A stretch of DNA of 40,207 nucleotides from NCBI GenBank assembly GCA_029259845.1, contig JAJDEI010000019.1, positions 1 to 40,207 of the forward strand. The letters are read 5' to 3'. Each line of letters starts with the position of its first letter. Position 1 is the stretch's first letter. The notes under the pieces are model-generated. The model saw nothing but the letters and a program-made list of their open reading frames with translations, did no database searches and had not been told where the DNA came from. Positions 18,195 through 26,950 of the stretch are shown in pieces. This stretch comes from Planctomycetaceae bacterium (lineage in GTDB: Bacteria > Planctomycetota > Planctomycetia > Planctomycetales > Planctomycetaceae). A program made the translations under genes and the position numbers.

Positions 18195-18986
18195 TCACAG
18201 GAGTTCGGCGTTGGTTCGGTCGGTGACGAACATGTGCCCCGGGCAGTGGGTGATCGCAAAGGGGAGCTTGGCTTCGATGAGCGCACACTGGGGGGTCACG
18301 CCACACGCCCAGAACACGGGGATTTCACCCTCGCGAATCGAGACCGCTTCGCCGAAATCGGGTGTGGCGATATCGCTGATGCCGATTTCGTGCGGATCGC
18401 CGGCATGGATGGGCCGCCCGTGGAAGTGAGGGAACGTCCCGGTCAACTCGTCGGCACGGGCGACGTCGTCCGGCGGCATGGGCCGCATGGAGACAACCAG
18501 CGGTCCGCGAAACAGGCCCGCTTCATGGCAGGGGATGTTCGTCCGGTACATCGGCACGTTGCAGCCCTGCTCGACATGCCGCACAGGCAAACCGGCGCGG
18601 AGCAGGGCTTCATCGAAGGTGAACGAGCAACCGATGAGAAACGAAATAAGGTCGTCGCGCCAACGGTCCGCCACTTGCAGCGGCTCGCCGGTGACAGTTC
18701 CCTGCTCCCAGACACGGTAGCGCGGCAGGTCGGTCCGCAGGTCGGCTCCGGGAGCCGTGCCTGCGGGAGTCGGATTTCCTGGGGGGGTGACTTCCAGGAG
18801 CGGACAGGGCTGGGGATTGCGCTCGCAGAACAACCGGAAGCCGTCCGCGAACTCCTGCGGCACGATCACCAGATTGGCCTGCGCGAAGCCGGGGGCAAGT
18901 CCGGGAGTCGGCCCGGTCCACTCCTCGGTGCGGCACGCCGCGCGGACGTCGGAACCGGTTGAAAGCAGAGTTGGCGATGTCGACAT
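18195..18986 (-). CDS. DUF1445 / UPF0317 family putative hydro-lyase (D-glutamate cyclase-like)
   Basis: The protein is 263 residues from the ATG at 18986. An upstream in-frame start at 19058 would add 24 residues that do not match the family, which is usually about 260-270 residues. The sequence is characteristic along its length: an N-terminal VRAACR segment, then F...RNPQPCPLLEV, the DLRTDLPRYRVWEQG block, FLIGCSFTFDEALL, VPMYRTNIPC and the C-terminal FWACGVTPQCALIEAKLPFAITHCPGHMFVTD stretch (quoted here in part). The family is annotated as putative hydro-lyase; a relative is D-glutamate cyclase, converting D-glutamate to 5-oxo-D-proline. Activity here is not proven. A hairpin separates it from tmk upstream, so it is probably transcribed separately. 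Confidence 0.9.
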   Translation of the reverse strand: MSTSPTLLSTGSDVRAACRTEEWTGPTPGLAPGFAQANLVIVPQEFADGFRLFCERNPQPCPLLEVTPPGNPTPAGTAPGADLRTDLPRYRVWEQGTVTGEPLQVADRWRDDLISFLIGCSFTFDEALLRAGLPVRHVEQGCNVPMYRTNIPCHEAGLFRGPLVVSMRPMPPDDVARADELTGTFPHFHGRPIHAGDPHEIGISDIATPDFGEAVSIREGEIPVFWACGVTPQCALIEAKLPFAITHCPGHMFVTDRTNAELL

Positions 18987-19042
18987 GAGTAGTGCCACGA
19001 CGAAAACGAGTTCGTGTCGTTGGTCCGTGAATGGTCGGCGGT

Positions 19043-19079
19043 CGGTTTCGTCGCACATTTGAAATGTGCGGCGAAACCG
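19043..19079 (-). terminator. Strong hairpin after tmk
   Basis: Bases 19043-19060 pair with 19062-19079 over 18 positions with a single wobble-type mismatch. It lies 22 bases beyond the tmk stop codon and upstream of the DUF1445 start. No T-run follows on the minus strand, so it may be a factor-dependent or partial terminator or a dispersed palindrome. Confidence 0.5.
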
Positions 19080-19100
19080 GGCGTTCGAAGAGTCGCTTGG

Positions 19101-19784
19101 TCAGCCGTTTGATTCGGCGATTCGTTCGACGACGAACCTTTGCAGTTCCCCGGCGATGTTTTCGGGCGATCGGATGGCATTGTCGGCCATGCAGTCGATT
19201 CGATTCCAATGAGGATTCTGAGCGGCCAGTGACAGATACACCTGCCGGACACGTTCGAGGTAATCGGCGTCTGCTTCCTGAAGGTCGGCCGCTTTGTCCG
19301 TGTAGGATCGCGCGGCTTTCGTGGCAATCAGTTGTTGGGCGGCCCCCGCCGGGAGGTCGAGCAGCACGGTCACATCCGGGCGCGGGAGCTTATACACGTC
19401 GTATTCGATCGACTCAATCCAGCGCGTCAACTCGGAGCGGTCCGGGTCGTCGAGCTTGGCCGCCTGATGGGCGATATTGGAAGCGACGTAACGGTCGAAG
19501 ACCACAACATCGTGATCATGGGCCGCTTTGAGGATGACGTCCTTCGATTCGAACCGGTCGCCGGCGAACAACAGGGATGCCAGTTGCGGGTGAACGCTGT
19601 CGAGGCCGCCGAATCGCCCGTTGAGGAACTCGCCAATGGCCGCGCCGAAGCGAGTTTGTTCGTAGCGGGGGAAGCTGAGCAGCGTGACCGATTTCCCGCG
19701 CCCTCGGAGATGCTCGCACAGCAGTGCCGATTGCGTCCCTTTGCCGGAACCGTCAATCCCCTCGATAGCAACGAGCAGGGCCAC
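19101..19784 (-). CDS. tmk: Thymidylate kinase
   Basis: This cytoplasmic enzyme phosphorylates dTMP to dTDP with ATP, an essential step in dTTP supply. The protein is 227 residues. The P-loop GIDGSGKGT spans residues 9-17 and the DRY motif is FDRYVASNIAHQ (Asp97-Arg98-Tyr99). The PRYEQTRFG and FAGDRF segments are typical of the family. Length is slightly above the usual 205-215 because of the C-terminal end. It starts with ATG at 19784, only 18 bases after the STAS gene on the same strand, so it is co-transcribed with mtaB and the STAS gene. Confidence 0.95.
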   Translation of the reverse strand: MALLVAIEGIDGSGKGTQSALLCEHLRGRGKSVTLLSFPRYEQTRFGAAIGEFLNGRFGGLDSVHPQLASLLFAGDRFESKDVILKAAHDHDVVVFDRYVASNIAHQAAKLDDPDRSELTRWIESIEYDVYKLPRPDVTVLLDLPAGAAQQLIATKAARSYTDKAADLQEADADYLERVRQVYLSLAAQNPHWNRIDCMADNAIRSPENIAGELQRFVVERIAESNG

Positions 19785-19803
19785 GTGTTCGTCTCCGCGG
19801 CCT

Positions 19804-20175
19804 TTAGTTGAGGGCCACTTTGCCGGAGGGAACGTCCGGTGCCGTGGTGAAGTAGGTCAGCAATTTGCTCGTGCCGAGGACCTCTTTCAGGTCGTCGTGA
19901 AGGTTACAGAGCACTAACTGGCCGTCGTTTCGTCCGAGTTTGCGATGCAGCGTGATCAGTTTCCCGAGCACCGAACTGGTCACAAAGCGGACCGGCGTCA
20001 ACTGCACGATCACTTTGCGAAAATGATACTGATCGACCAGCGAGAACAGTTCCTGGCCGAGCTGTTCCAGGTTGTCTTCCTCGGTGATCTGCTCTTTCTG
20101 GAAGGTGGCGACGGCGATGTCGCCGTCGACCTCCAGGTGATAATACGCGGGATCGTATTCGTTGATTTCAGTCAT
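19804..20175 (-). CDS. STAS domain protein (anti-sigma factor antagonist-like)
   Basis: The protein is 123 residues and is essentially a single STAS domain: beta strand DIAVATF (residues 19-25), helix TEEDNLEQLGQELFSLV, strand RKVIVQL (54-60), then the FVTSSVLGKLITLHRKL region (64-80), where STAS proteins carry the regulatory phosphorylated Ser/Thr. Such domains bind anti-sigma factors or act in signalling complexes; no partner kinase lies in the window. The frame is open far upstream into mtaB, but the ATG at 20175 is chosen because it overlaps the mtaB stop (ATGA) and all domain features lie after it. Confidence 0.85.
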   Translation of the reverse strand: MTEINEYDPAYYHLEVDGDIAVATFQKEQITEEDNLEQLGQELFSLVDQYHFRKVIVQLTPVRFVTSSVLGKLITLHRKLGRNDGQLVLCNLHDDLKEVLGTSKLLTYFTTAPDVPSGKVALN

Positions 20176-21446
20176 CGGCTCGCGCGTAAGTAGTCCGGAA
20201 AGGCTCGTTCCCCGCGAACGATGCGGAACTGCCCCACGTCGTCGGCTGCACCGGGGAGTTCGACCGGGATGTAATGCCGGTCCGTTCCTCGCACCCGCCC
20301 CGGCTGATCGGAACAGGTTCGTTCGACGAGGACTTCGACATCCTGGCCGATCTGAGATTGATAATACCGCAATGCCATCTGACGTTCCAGAATCGACAGC
20401 CGTCGCATGCGGTCTTTGCGAACTTCGGGGGAGACTTGATGGGGAAGCGTCGCCGCCGATGTTCCTCGCCGCGGGCTGAAGGGGAATGCGTGAATCTTCA
20501 AAAACTGTGCGCGTCGGCACGTCTCCAACGTCTCGTCGAATTCCGCGTCCGTCTCTCCGGGAAAGCCGACGATTACGTCTGTGGTGAACGCCACATCCGG
20601 CAGAATCTCCCGCATGCGGTCCAGTTTTTCCAGAAATCGCCCCGCCCGGTACCGCCGACGCATGCGGGCGAGCACCGAATCGGAACCGCTCTGCAGAGCC
20701 GGATGAAACTGCGGGCATAAATGCTCGCAGTCGGCCGCGGCACTGATAAAATCGTCGTCGACCTCGTTGGCTTCGATGCTCGACAGCCGCATCCGCCAGT
20801 CGCCGGGAATGCGGTCCAGCCGTCGGAACAGATGCCACAGTCGAAACGGCGGTTTTCCGGATCGGCCCCGCGTGGCGTCGACACCGTAATGTCCCACATG
20901 GATGCCGCAGATCACAACCTCTTTGTATCCGTTGTCGATCAGGCGTCGGACCTCGGCTTCGATGTCCTGCGGTGAGCGGCTGCGAAGGCCGGGGCGGACT
21001 TGCGGGATAATGCAGTACGTGCAGCGGAGCACGCAGCCGTCCTGGACCTTCACATAGGCCCGCTTGCGACCGTCGAACTGCGAGATGCCGGCCGGCATGT
21101 CCGCGACACCCTGCCGCGCGAGGACGTCGGGCAGTTCCCGTTTGTCGGTGACGACCTCAAACACGCCGGGCAGTTTCGTCACCGCTTCCGGATCGCGGGT
21201 CGCGTAACACCCCATGACGATTGTTCGCGTGCCGGGGTTCTGCCTGGCGAGCCGGCGCACTTCCTTGCGGCTCTTGGCGTCTCCTTCGTTGGTCACCGTG
21301 CACGTGTTAACGACACACAGGTCGGCCGATTCCCCCTCGCCTGCTTCGCGGTATCCGTGCGATCCGAGCGCCTCTTTGACGAGCTGCGTTTCGTATTGGT
21401 TGACCTTGCAACCAAGTGTGATGAGGCGGCAGGTGCGAGTCGACAT
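20172..21446 (-). CDS. mtaB: tRNA t6A37 methylthiotransferase MtaB
   Basis: This radical-SAM enzyme converts N6-threonylcarbamoyladenosine-37 of tRNA to its 2-methylthio derivative. The protein is 424 residues. The N-terminal UPF0004 domain carries three cysteines for the auxiliary iron-sulphur cluster (Cys13 in TLGCKVNQYET, Cys49 in NTCTVTN, Cys80 in MGCYATR). The radical-SAM motif CVLRCTYC supplies Cys138, Cys142 and Cys145. A C-terminal TRAM-like part follows (about 365-424, DVEVLVERTC...RGTDRHYIPVEL). The TLGCKVNQYET start is the MtaB form rather than MiaB or RimO. It heads a tight operon with the STAS gene and tmk; its stop overlaps the STAS start. Confidence 0.95.
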   Translation of the reverse strand: MSTRTCRLITLGCKVNQYETQLVKEALGSHGYREAGEGESADLCVVNTCTVTNEGDAKSRKEVRRLARQNPGTRTIVMGCYATRDPEAVTKLPGVFEVVTDKRELPDVLARQGVADMPAGISQFDGRKRAYVKVQDGCVLRCTYCIIPQVRPGLRSRSPQDIEAEVRRLIDNGYKEVVICGIHVGHYGVDATRGRSGKPPFRLWHLFRRLDRIPGDWRMRLSSIEANEVDDDFISAAADCEHLCPQFHPALQSGSDSVLARMRRRYRAGRFLEKLDRMREILPDVAFTTDVIVGFPGETDAEFDETLETCRRAQFLKIHAFPFSPRRGTSAATLPHQVSPEVRKDRMRRLSILERQMALRYYQSQIGQDVEVLVERTCSDQPGRVRGTDRHYIPVELPGAADDVGQFRIVRGERAFPDYLRASR

Positions 21447-22145
21447 CGGTGCCCTCAGTGAGCCGGAGGATACGGGTCGTTCAACAGTTCGTTTTCGGGA
21501 AACGCTTGGAGTCCGGTGTCAAATCAGCGCCTGGAGCGTCGGCGACGGAACAGCCGCAGCGTTGCGAGCCCCGCGTTGCATCGACCGCCGACCACGTGAC
21601 CTCCTCCGTGGAATCTGCGAATGGGCCTGCCCGGAGTATAGTCGGCGGGAACGGGACCTGCGAGGTCGTGATCTCATTTGAGAGCCTCTCCGGAAACGGA
21701 AGGCATGTTTTTCTGGGACGGCGAGGCACTTCAGGGGACGAGTTTCCAGAGAGACTCTGAGAACACGGGGGGGCTGGAGTTAGAGAGTGCTCGTTGCAGG
21801 ACGGCGGCCAAGCCGTCGGCTGGGGAGGCGATGGCGGTGCGGACGTGTCAAACCGACCGCCGGCAGCCCGTTAGCCGCGCCCGTCAGGAAGCGGCCGAGG
21901 AACGGAATGGGACGCCCTGTGTGTAATCGCCGTGCGTGTCGATCGGTCGTTTTCTGACTTGCGCGGCTCCGAATCACTCGAACACATCGAACGCCGATCT
22001 GCACTTGGCGTTGGCGGGACCGTCTCCAGCAATGCAAACATCCGCGCCATCCGTGGTGGAGGCATTCACCACGGATCACACGGATGGGTACGGATCGTCA
22101 AGACGCAGGAATCGTCACGTTCCCGCCAGACCGATTCGCTGCGGC
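21447..22145. other. Intergenic region upstream of mtaB
   Basis: I find no convincing gene here: the open frames are arginine/serine-rich, lack family features and have no ribosome binding site. It should hold the mtaB promoter near its left end. A perfect 10-bp stem (atccgtggtg 22049-22058, caccacggat 22067-22076, 8-nt loop) lies about 70 bases past the stop of the thioredoxin-fold gene. It could help end that transcript. Confidence 0.6.
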
Positions 22146-22709
22146 TCAGTTGAGGATCGTCCCGGTTTGTTGGACAACTTGCGAGACCTGTTGCGGGCTC
22201 AACTGTCCGGCGTTGAAGGTTTCATTCACCTTGAGTTGTCCGTCGACCCACATCATGACAGTGAAATCGGCGTTCTTCGACAGCTTATAGCTGGGAGGTC
22301 CGTTCTTGTCGTCGAAGGTCGTCAAAGGGGTGTTGGTGATGCCGTGCTTTTTGGCGAACGCCATAAGCTTGCCTTCTTCAGCTTCTGGATCGTCTGTCAG
22401 GAGCACCACGAACGCGGCCATTTTCTCGGATTGGTTCTTGCCGACCACCTGATCGATGTTTTTGACAAGCATCGCCAACTCGTCGTTGACCTCGCGTGTG
22501 AAGATGCTGACGACCGGCCGATCCTTGAACTGGCATCGGTAACACAGCGCCTTGCCGGCATTCGGTCCCGTAACATCGGTGACGGTGAACGCACCCACCC
22601 CGGCTCCGACCGCCAACTGGCCCCCATTGTCGGCAGCGAACGTTGCGGCGGTAAACGTGGCGGCTGCCAACATCAGCATGGCCGCTGAAAGTGTTGTTGT
22701 GACTCTCAT
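22146..22709 (-). CDS. Secreted thioredoxin-fold protein
   Basis: The protein is 187 residues. A clear signal peptide (MRVTTTLSAAMLMLAAATFTAATFAA, quoted only in outline: residues 1-26) directs export. The mature part reads as a thioredoxin-like fold: GAFTVTDVTGPNAGK (residues 39-53), a CYRC motif at about 56-59 in place of the usual CxxC, RPVVSIFTRE, then AAFVVLLTDDPEA, a central helix KLMAFAKKHGI, and DFTVMMWVDGQLKVNETF near the end. Whether CYRC is redox-active is not known. A strong AAAGGAG site (22718-22724) lies eight bases before the ATG at 22709. It is monocistronic as far as can be seen and diverges from the cytochrome gene. Confidence 0.85.
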   Translation of the reverse strand: MRVTTTLSAAMLMLAAATFTAATFAADNGGQLAVGAGVGAFTVTDVTGPNAGKALCYRCQFKDRPVVSIFTREVNDELAMLVKNIDQVVGKNQSEKMAAFVVLLTDDPEAEEGKLMAFAKKHGITNTPLTTFDDKNGPPSYKLSKNADFTVMMWVDGQLKVNETFNAGQLSPQQVSQVVQQTGTILN

Positions 22710-23180
22710 CCTTCATTCTCCTTTGTAACAAGAAATCGTCGGACTCAATTCGACGAATTGCCGAGCGTTCCGAACGCTCCTCACGCTGCATCAGTCCCGC
22801 AACGAGCGGGATTGTATTTCCGGCCCCACAACATGCCCCTCCCTGGCACATCTTACATCGAGGCTCTGCTGACGGAGCATCGATGCCCCTGGCGCACCCT
22901 GTCCGAAGGTTGAAAATCTCTCGGTGTCGCTGTGCCGAGCCAGCCGCGTGCGGGCTCGGTTGTGGGGAAGAATGTAGTTTCGGGCCGGAACTGTCAAGAA
23001 CGGTTCTCCCGGCTGAACCGGCGCACCGCCATCGACCCGTCCTGACGTTGCATATTCTGTGCCGGGTTCCGTAAAGTCGGGTGTGGAGCGACCACCCGCT
23101 GCCTGCCCGCGTGGGACGACCCGTTCGTCGCTAGCCTGCGAAAGCAGGCGGGCCAAGACATTCCGAACCAAGCCGACTTC
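22710..23180. other. Divergent intergenic region upstream of the planctomycete cytochrome gene
   Basis: These 471 bases lie between divergent genes and should carry promoters both ways. A GNRA-type hairpin, gcctgc-gaaa-gcaggc (23135-23150), sits 30 bases before the cytochrome start codon and could lie in its 5' leader. A frame on the minus strand running into the cytochrome gene has no protein-like character. Nothing else is recognised. Confidence 0.6.
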
Positions 23181-25787
23181 ATGACGCGCTCGTTCCCATC
23201 CGTCCATTTTGTATTGACGTCGGTCGCCATGCTTGGCTTCGTCGCCGGGATGGTCTCTGCCGTCCTGCCCGACGACGCGCCAGCCTCGGCATCAGATGCG
23301 AAATTCTCTGCCGAGGAGGTTCGCTTCTACAACGAGCAGGTGCAGCCGCTGCTGGAGCAGAATTGCTACGACTGCCACGGCAAGGGCAAAATCAAAGGGG
23401 GACTGCGGCTTACATCGCGACATGCCATACTGGAGGGCGGCGACAGCGGCGCGGCGGTCGACTTTCAACAGGTCGATGCCAGTCCGCTCATGGAAGCCGT
23501 CAACTACGAGAGCTACGAAATGCCCCCCTCCGGCAAGCTGCCGGACGAACAAATCGCCCTGATCCGCCGCTGGATCGAAAAGGGCCTGCCGATGCCCGAG
23601 ACCGACGAAGCGGACCCGATTGCCGAGAAAGCACATCGGTCGCCCCAAGTCGATGACGACACCAGAAACCATTGGTCCTTCCTCGCGGTCAAACGTCCGT
23701 CCAGCCCCGACGTTCAGCACGCGGAATGGGTCACCAATCCGATTGATGCTTTCGTCCTCGCGCGGCTCGAACAAGCCGGGCTGTCTCCCGCTCCCCCGGC
23801 TGCCAAGCAGGCACTCATCCGCCGAGTGACCTACGACCTCACGGGCCTCCCACCGTCGCCGGATGAAGTCGACGCCTTCGTCGCTGACGAATCTCCCGAT
23901 GCCTACGAACGTCTTGTGGAGCGGCTGCTCGACTCGCCCCACTATGGGGAACACTGGGCCCGCTATTGGCTCGACCTCGTGCGATACGCCGAGTCCAACA
24001 GTTTCGAGCGGGACAACCCCAAGCCGTTCGTCTGGCGGTACCGTGACTATGTCATCAAGTCACTGAACGACGACAAGCCGTACAACCGGTTCATCCGCGA
24101 GCAGTTGGCGGGAGACGAACTCGACGAGCCGACGCCCGGGTCGATCATTGCGACAGGGTTCTACCGCCTTGGCATCTGGGACGACGAACCGGCCGACCCG
24201 CTGCTGGCATACTACGACGGGCTCGACGACATCGCCGCCACCACGTCGCAGGCGTTGCTGGGACTGACGCTGAACTGCGCCCGCTGTCATGAGCACAAGC
24301 TGGACCCGATTCCCCAGCATGACTACTACCGCTTCGTGGCGTTCTTTGGCAACATTCAGCACTACGGCAAGCGGGCGGACGACACCGTCGCGGCGGCATC
24401 GCTCAGAGACGTCGTGCTCCCGGAAGAAACCTCGCTTTATGCCAAGCAAGCGGCAGACTACGGGCAACAACTGTCTGACATCCGCGAACAAGTGAGTCTG
24501 CTGGAAGCCAAGGTCCTTCCGCAACTCGTTGGGGGCGAAAAGGACGACTTTCAGGATGCCAGTTCGCGGCTGGACATCCTCCGGCGGGGGATCGGACGTC
24601 TGATCGACGAGCCGGACTTCAAGGATTACGAGCGGCTCAAGAAGAAACTGGCCAAGCTGGAGGCGAACCCTCCCCGGGCGGCCTCACGTGTGCTGTCGAT
24701 TAAGGAACACGGTGCCGAAGCACCGCCCGCGCACGTCCTCATTCGGGGTAACCCGCACGTTGAGGGGGCCGAAGTCGATCCGGGCTTTCCGTCCGTGCTC
24801 TCGCCACCGGACCCGGCCATCCGGCCACCCGCGCATGGGGAGAGCAGTGGCCGCCGCCGGGCGCTCGCCGAGTGGATCGCCTCGCCGGAAAACCCGCTGA
24901 CGGCCCGTGTGATGGCCAACCGTATCTGGCAATGGCACTTCGGACGGGGAATCGTCCGTTCTCCCAACAACTTCGGCCTGCAGGGCGTCGCGCCCACGCA
25001 CCCGCTCCTGCTGGATTGGCTCGCTGCCGAATTCGTCGGCCGCGGATGGAGCCTCAAATCCATGCACCGGCTGATCCTGATGTCGAACACGTATCGGATG
25101 GCGTCGAGTGTCGGGGAGCAGGGAGTGGGGGGCGGGGACCAGGGAGCAGGGACCGGGGAGCCGGCGACAGAGCGTGGCGGTCGGGATCGGGACCCGCAGA
25201 ACGACCTGTTCTGGCAATTCAACATGCGTCGGCTGCGGGCGGAGGAAGTGCGGGACTCTATCCTCGCGGTGAACGGCCGCTTGAACACGTCCAAAATGTT
25301 CGGCCCCAGCATTTACCCGGTCATCCCTCCGGAAGTGCTCGCCGGCCAGTCGCGACCGGGACAGGGGTGGGGGACGTCGGGCGATGAAGATGTGCGACGC
25401 CGCAGCATCTACATTCACCTCAAGCGATCGCTGATGGTGCCCATTCTGGCTGCCTTTGACGTCGCCGAAACTGACAAGACCTGTCCGGTCCGCTTCGCGA
25501 CCACGCAACCGACGCAAGCCTTGGGCATGCTCAACAGCACCTTCATCAGCGAACAGGTGAACTGGTTCGCCGCATTTCTTCGCGAGCATGCTGGCGATGA
25601 CCCGCCGGCCCAGGTCCGCCTCGCGCTCCGCCGCGTCACCCAGCGAGAGCCAACCGAGGCCGAAATCTCGCGTGGCCTCCAACTGATCAAGGTGCTGGAG
25701 ACCGAGCACGGCCGCACGCCTGAGGAGTCGCTGCATGACTTCTGCCTGACCGCACTGAATCTGAATGAGTTTCTGTATCTTGACTGA
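23181..25787 (+). CDS. Planctomycete PSCyt1-DUF1549-DUF1553 (PSD1) cytochrome protein
   Basis: The protein is 868 residues. The signal peptide spans about 1-27, so the protein is exported. The PSCyt1 cytochrome c domain has the haem motif CYDCH (Cys62, Cys65, His66) and the MPP...L...I..WIEKG ending. DUF1549 follows (about 175-385; WVTNPIDAFVLARLEQAGL, RRVTYDLTGLPPSPDEV, SPHYGEHWARYWLD) and contains a second CxxCH, CARCHEHK (Cys366, Cys369, His370). DUF1553 forms the C-terminal part (PLTARVMANRIWQWHFGRGIV onward). Such proteins are expanded in planctomycetes; an electron-transfer or polysaccharide-related role is proposed but unproven. A Gly/Gln-rich insertion of about 25 residues interrupts DUF1553 after NTYRMASS. 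The usual DUF1501 partner is absent; a PfkB gene follows 30 bases on. Confidence 0.95.
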   Translation: MTRSFPSVHFVLTSVAMLGFVAGMVSAVLPDDAPASASDAKFSAEEVRFYNEQVQPLLEQNCYDCHGKGKIKGGLRLTSRHAILEGGDSGAAVDFQQVDASPLMEAVNYESYEMPPSGKLPDEQIALIRRWIEKGLPMPETDEADPIAEKAHRSPQVDDDTRNHWSFLAVKRPSSPDVQHAEWVTNPIDAFVLARLEQAGLSPAPPAAKQALIRRVTYDLTGLPPSPDEVDAFVADESPDAYERLVERLLDSPHYGEHWARYWLDLVRYAESNSFERDNPKPFVWRYRDYVIKSLNDDKPYNRFIREQLAGDELDEPTPGSIIATGFYRLGIWDDEPADPLLAYYDGLDDIAATTSQALLGLTLNCARCHEHKLDPIPQHDYYRFVAFFGNIQHYGKRADDTVAAASLRDVVLPEETSLYAKQAADYGQQLSDIREQVSLLEAKVLPQLVGGEKDDFQDASSRLDILRRGIGRLIDEPDFKDYERLKKKLAKLEANPPRAASRVLSIKEHGAEAPPAHVLIRGNPHVEGAEVDPGFPSVLSPPDPAIRPPAHGESSGRRRALAEWIASPENPLTARVMANRIWQWHFGRGIVRSPNNFGLQGVAPTHPLLLDWLAAEFVGRGWSLKSMHRLILMSNTYRMASSVGEQGVGGGDQGAGTGEPATERGGRDRDPQNDLFWQFNMRRLRAEEVRDSILAVNGRLNTSKMFGPSIYPVIPPEVLAGQSRPGQGWGTSGDEDVRRRSIYIHLKRSLMVPILAAFDVAETDKTCPVRFATTQPTQALGMLNSTFISEQVNWFAAFLREHAGDDPPAQVRLALRRVTQREPTEAEISRGLQLIKVLETEHGRTPEESLHDFCLTALNLNEFLYLD
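25111..25187 (+). repeat. Purine-rich low-complexity insertion inside the PSD1 gene
   Basis: The segment is built from variants of gggagcaggga and ggggaccaggg and encodes a run such as GEQGVGGGDQGAGTGEP. It falls where DUF1553 proteins normally pass directly from the NTYRMSS motif to a short DP.N.L.W segment. It keeps the frame open, as if a spacer-type repeat had inserted in a tolerant loop. Confidence 0.7.
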
Positions 25788-25817
25788 ACCGTTGCTCATT
25801 TCTCGCGGCAAACCGTG

Positions 25818-26750
25818 ATGGACATCGTCGGCCTGGGAGTGATTGTGGTCGACTTGCTGTCGGTCGTGCAGCGATATCCGGACGTGGACTCCAAGCAGGA
25901 AGCGGTTGAATCGCGGGTGCAGGTCGGCGGTCCGGTCCCGACTGCGTTGGCGCAACTGACAAGGTTCGGGCACCGCTGCCGGCTCATCAGCGTGTGGGGC
26001 GACGACCCTTGGGGGAACTTCATCGAAATGAATCTGCGGGAGACGGGCATCGCCTTCTCTTCGGACTGCCGCAACCAACAAGCGGCGACGGGGGTTTCGC
26101 AGGTCTGGATCGAACAATCCACCGGACGGCGAACGACGGTTACCCAACGGCCGGACGCCGCATTGTTGCAAGTCGGTCCCCACCAGTCTGACGAATTGCG
26201 AGACCCGCAGGTCCTGCATCTGGACGGTTGGCCGACCGAGACAGCGCTCACGGCGGCACAAGCCATGAAGGCATCCGGCGGACAGGTTTTTCTGGACACC
26301 GGTTCTCCCAAACCGGGGATCGGCCAACTGCTGAGGTGGGTCGATGTCCTGAGTGCTCCGCGGCGATTCGCTGAGGAGTTTCTGCAGGAGCCGGACCTGC
26401 GGCGTGCTGCGGAGGCGCTGGGACGTATCGGGCCGAAACTGGTCGCCGTAACCGACGGCGAACGAGGCGCGGTTCTTCACACGGACGGAGTGTCGATTGC
26501 GCAGCCGGCGCTCAAGGGCTCTCCCGTCGTCGATACCAACGGTGCGGGAGATGCCTTCGTGGGCGGGCTGATCCACGGCGTGCTCTCCAACTGGCCGCCG
26601 GACCGGATTCTCAGCTTCGCGGTGGCGACGGGCGGACTGAAATGCCGCTCCCTGGGCAATCGGGAGGCATTAGCGAGCCTGGAATCCGCCCGCGCGGCGA
26701 CCGATTTGCCGGATTCTCCGAAAACTCCGGCGCACCGGCCAGATCCGTGA
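25818..26750 (+). CDS. PfkB/ribokinase family sugar kinase
   Basis: The protein is 310 residues from the ATG at 25818; a GTG directly precedes it. The N-terminal DIVGLGVIVVDL strand, the GGPVPTALAQL signature (about residues 38-48) and the second PfkB signature DTNGAGDAFVGG (239-250, catalytic Asp245 in the GAGD anion hole) define the family, which transfers phosphate from ATP to sugars or nucleosides. The first signature has Val-Pro where many members have an Asn, so the substrate cannot be predicted. It is cytoplasmic. The gene begins 30 bases after the cytochrome gene on the same strand, suggesting co-transcription. The proline-rich C-terminal 20 residues look disordered. Confidence 0.9.
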   Translation: MDIVGLGVIVVDLLSVVQRYPDVDSKQEAVESRVQVGGPVPTALAQLTRFGHRCRLISVWGDDPWGNFIEMNLRETGIAFSSDCRNQQAATGVSQVWIEQSTGRRTTVTQRPDAALLQVGPHQSDELRDPQVLHLDGWPTETALTAAQAMKASGGQVFLDTGSPKPGIGQLLRWVDVLSAPRRFAEEFLQEPDLRRAAEALGRIGPKLVAVTDGERGAVLHTDGVSIAQPALKGSPVVDTNGAGDAFVGGLIHGVLSNWPPDRILSFAVATGGLKCRSLGNREALASLESARAATDLPDSPKTPAHRPDP

Positions 26751-26950
26751 CGTAGGGTTCAGGAACGGTCCCTGTTGGCACGGATTCGCCCCTTTGATTC
26801 AGAGACCGTTTCATCGGCAGCCGTCCCCGCTGTCGGCCCAAGCACGTTTGCAAAACTCCACTCGTCCTTGAGTGGCGTCTGGAGAGCGGCGATCCGCATT
26901 TGGCCGCCGCCGCCGAACCAAATCAGCCGAGAGTTGAGGGGGACCCGCCG

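Noticed and set aside
18156..18962. 268-residue plus-strand frame
   Set aside because: Antisense shadow of the DUF1445 gene, which matches its family over its whole length.
20176..20838. N-terminal extension of the STAS gene
   Set aside because: The extra sequence is an off-frame reading of mtaB; the ATG at 20175 gives a complete STAS domain and overlaps the mtaB stop.
24684..26576. 630-residue minus-strand open frame
   Set aside because: It runs antisense across the cytochrome and kinase genes, both of which have recognisable domains; its translation is Arg/Pro-rich and family-less.
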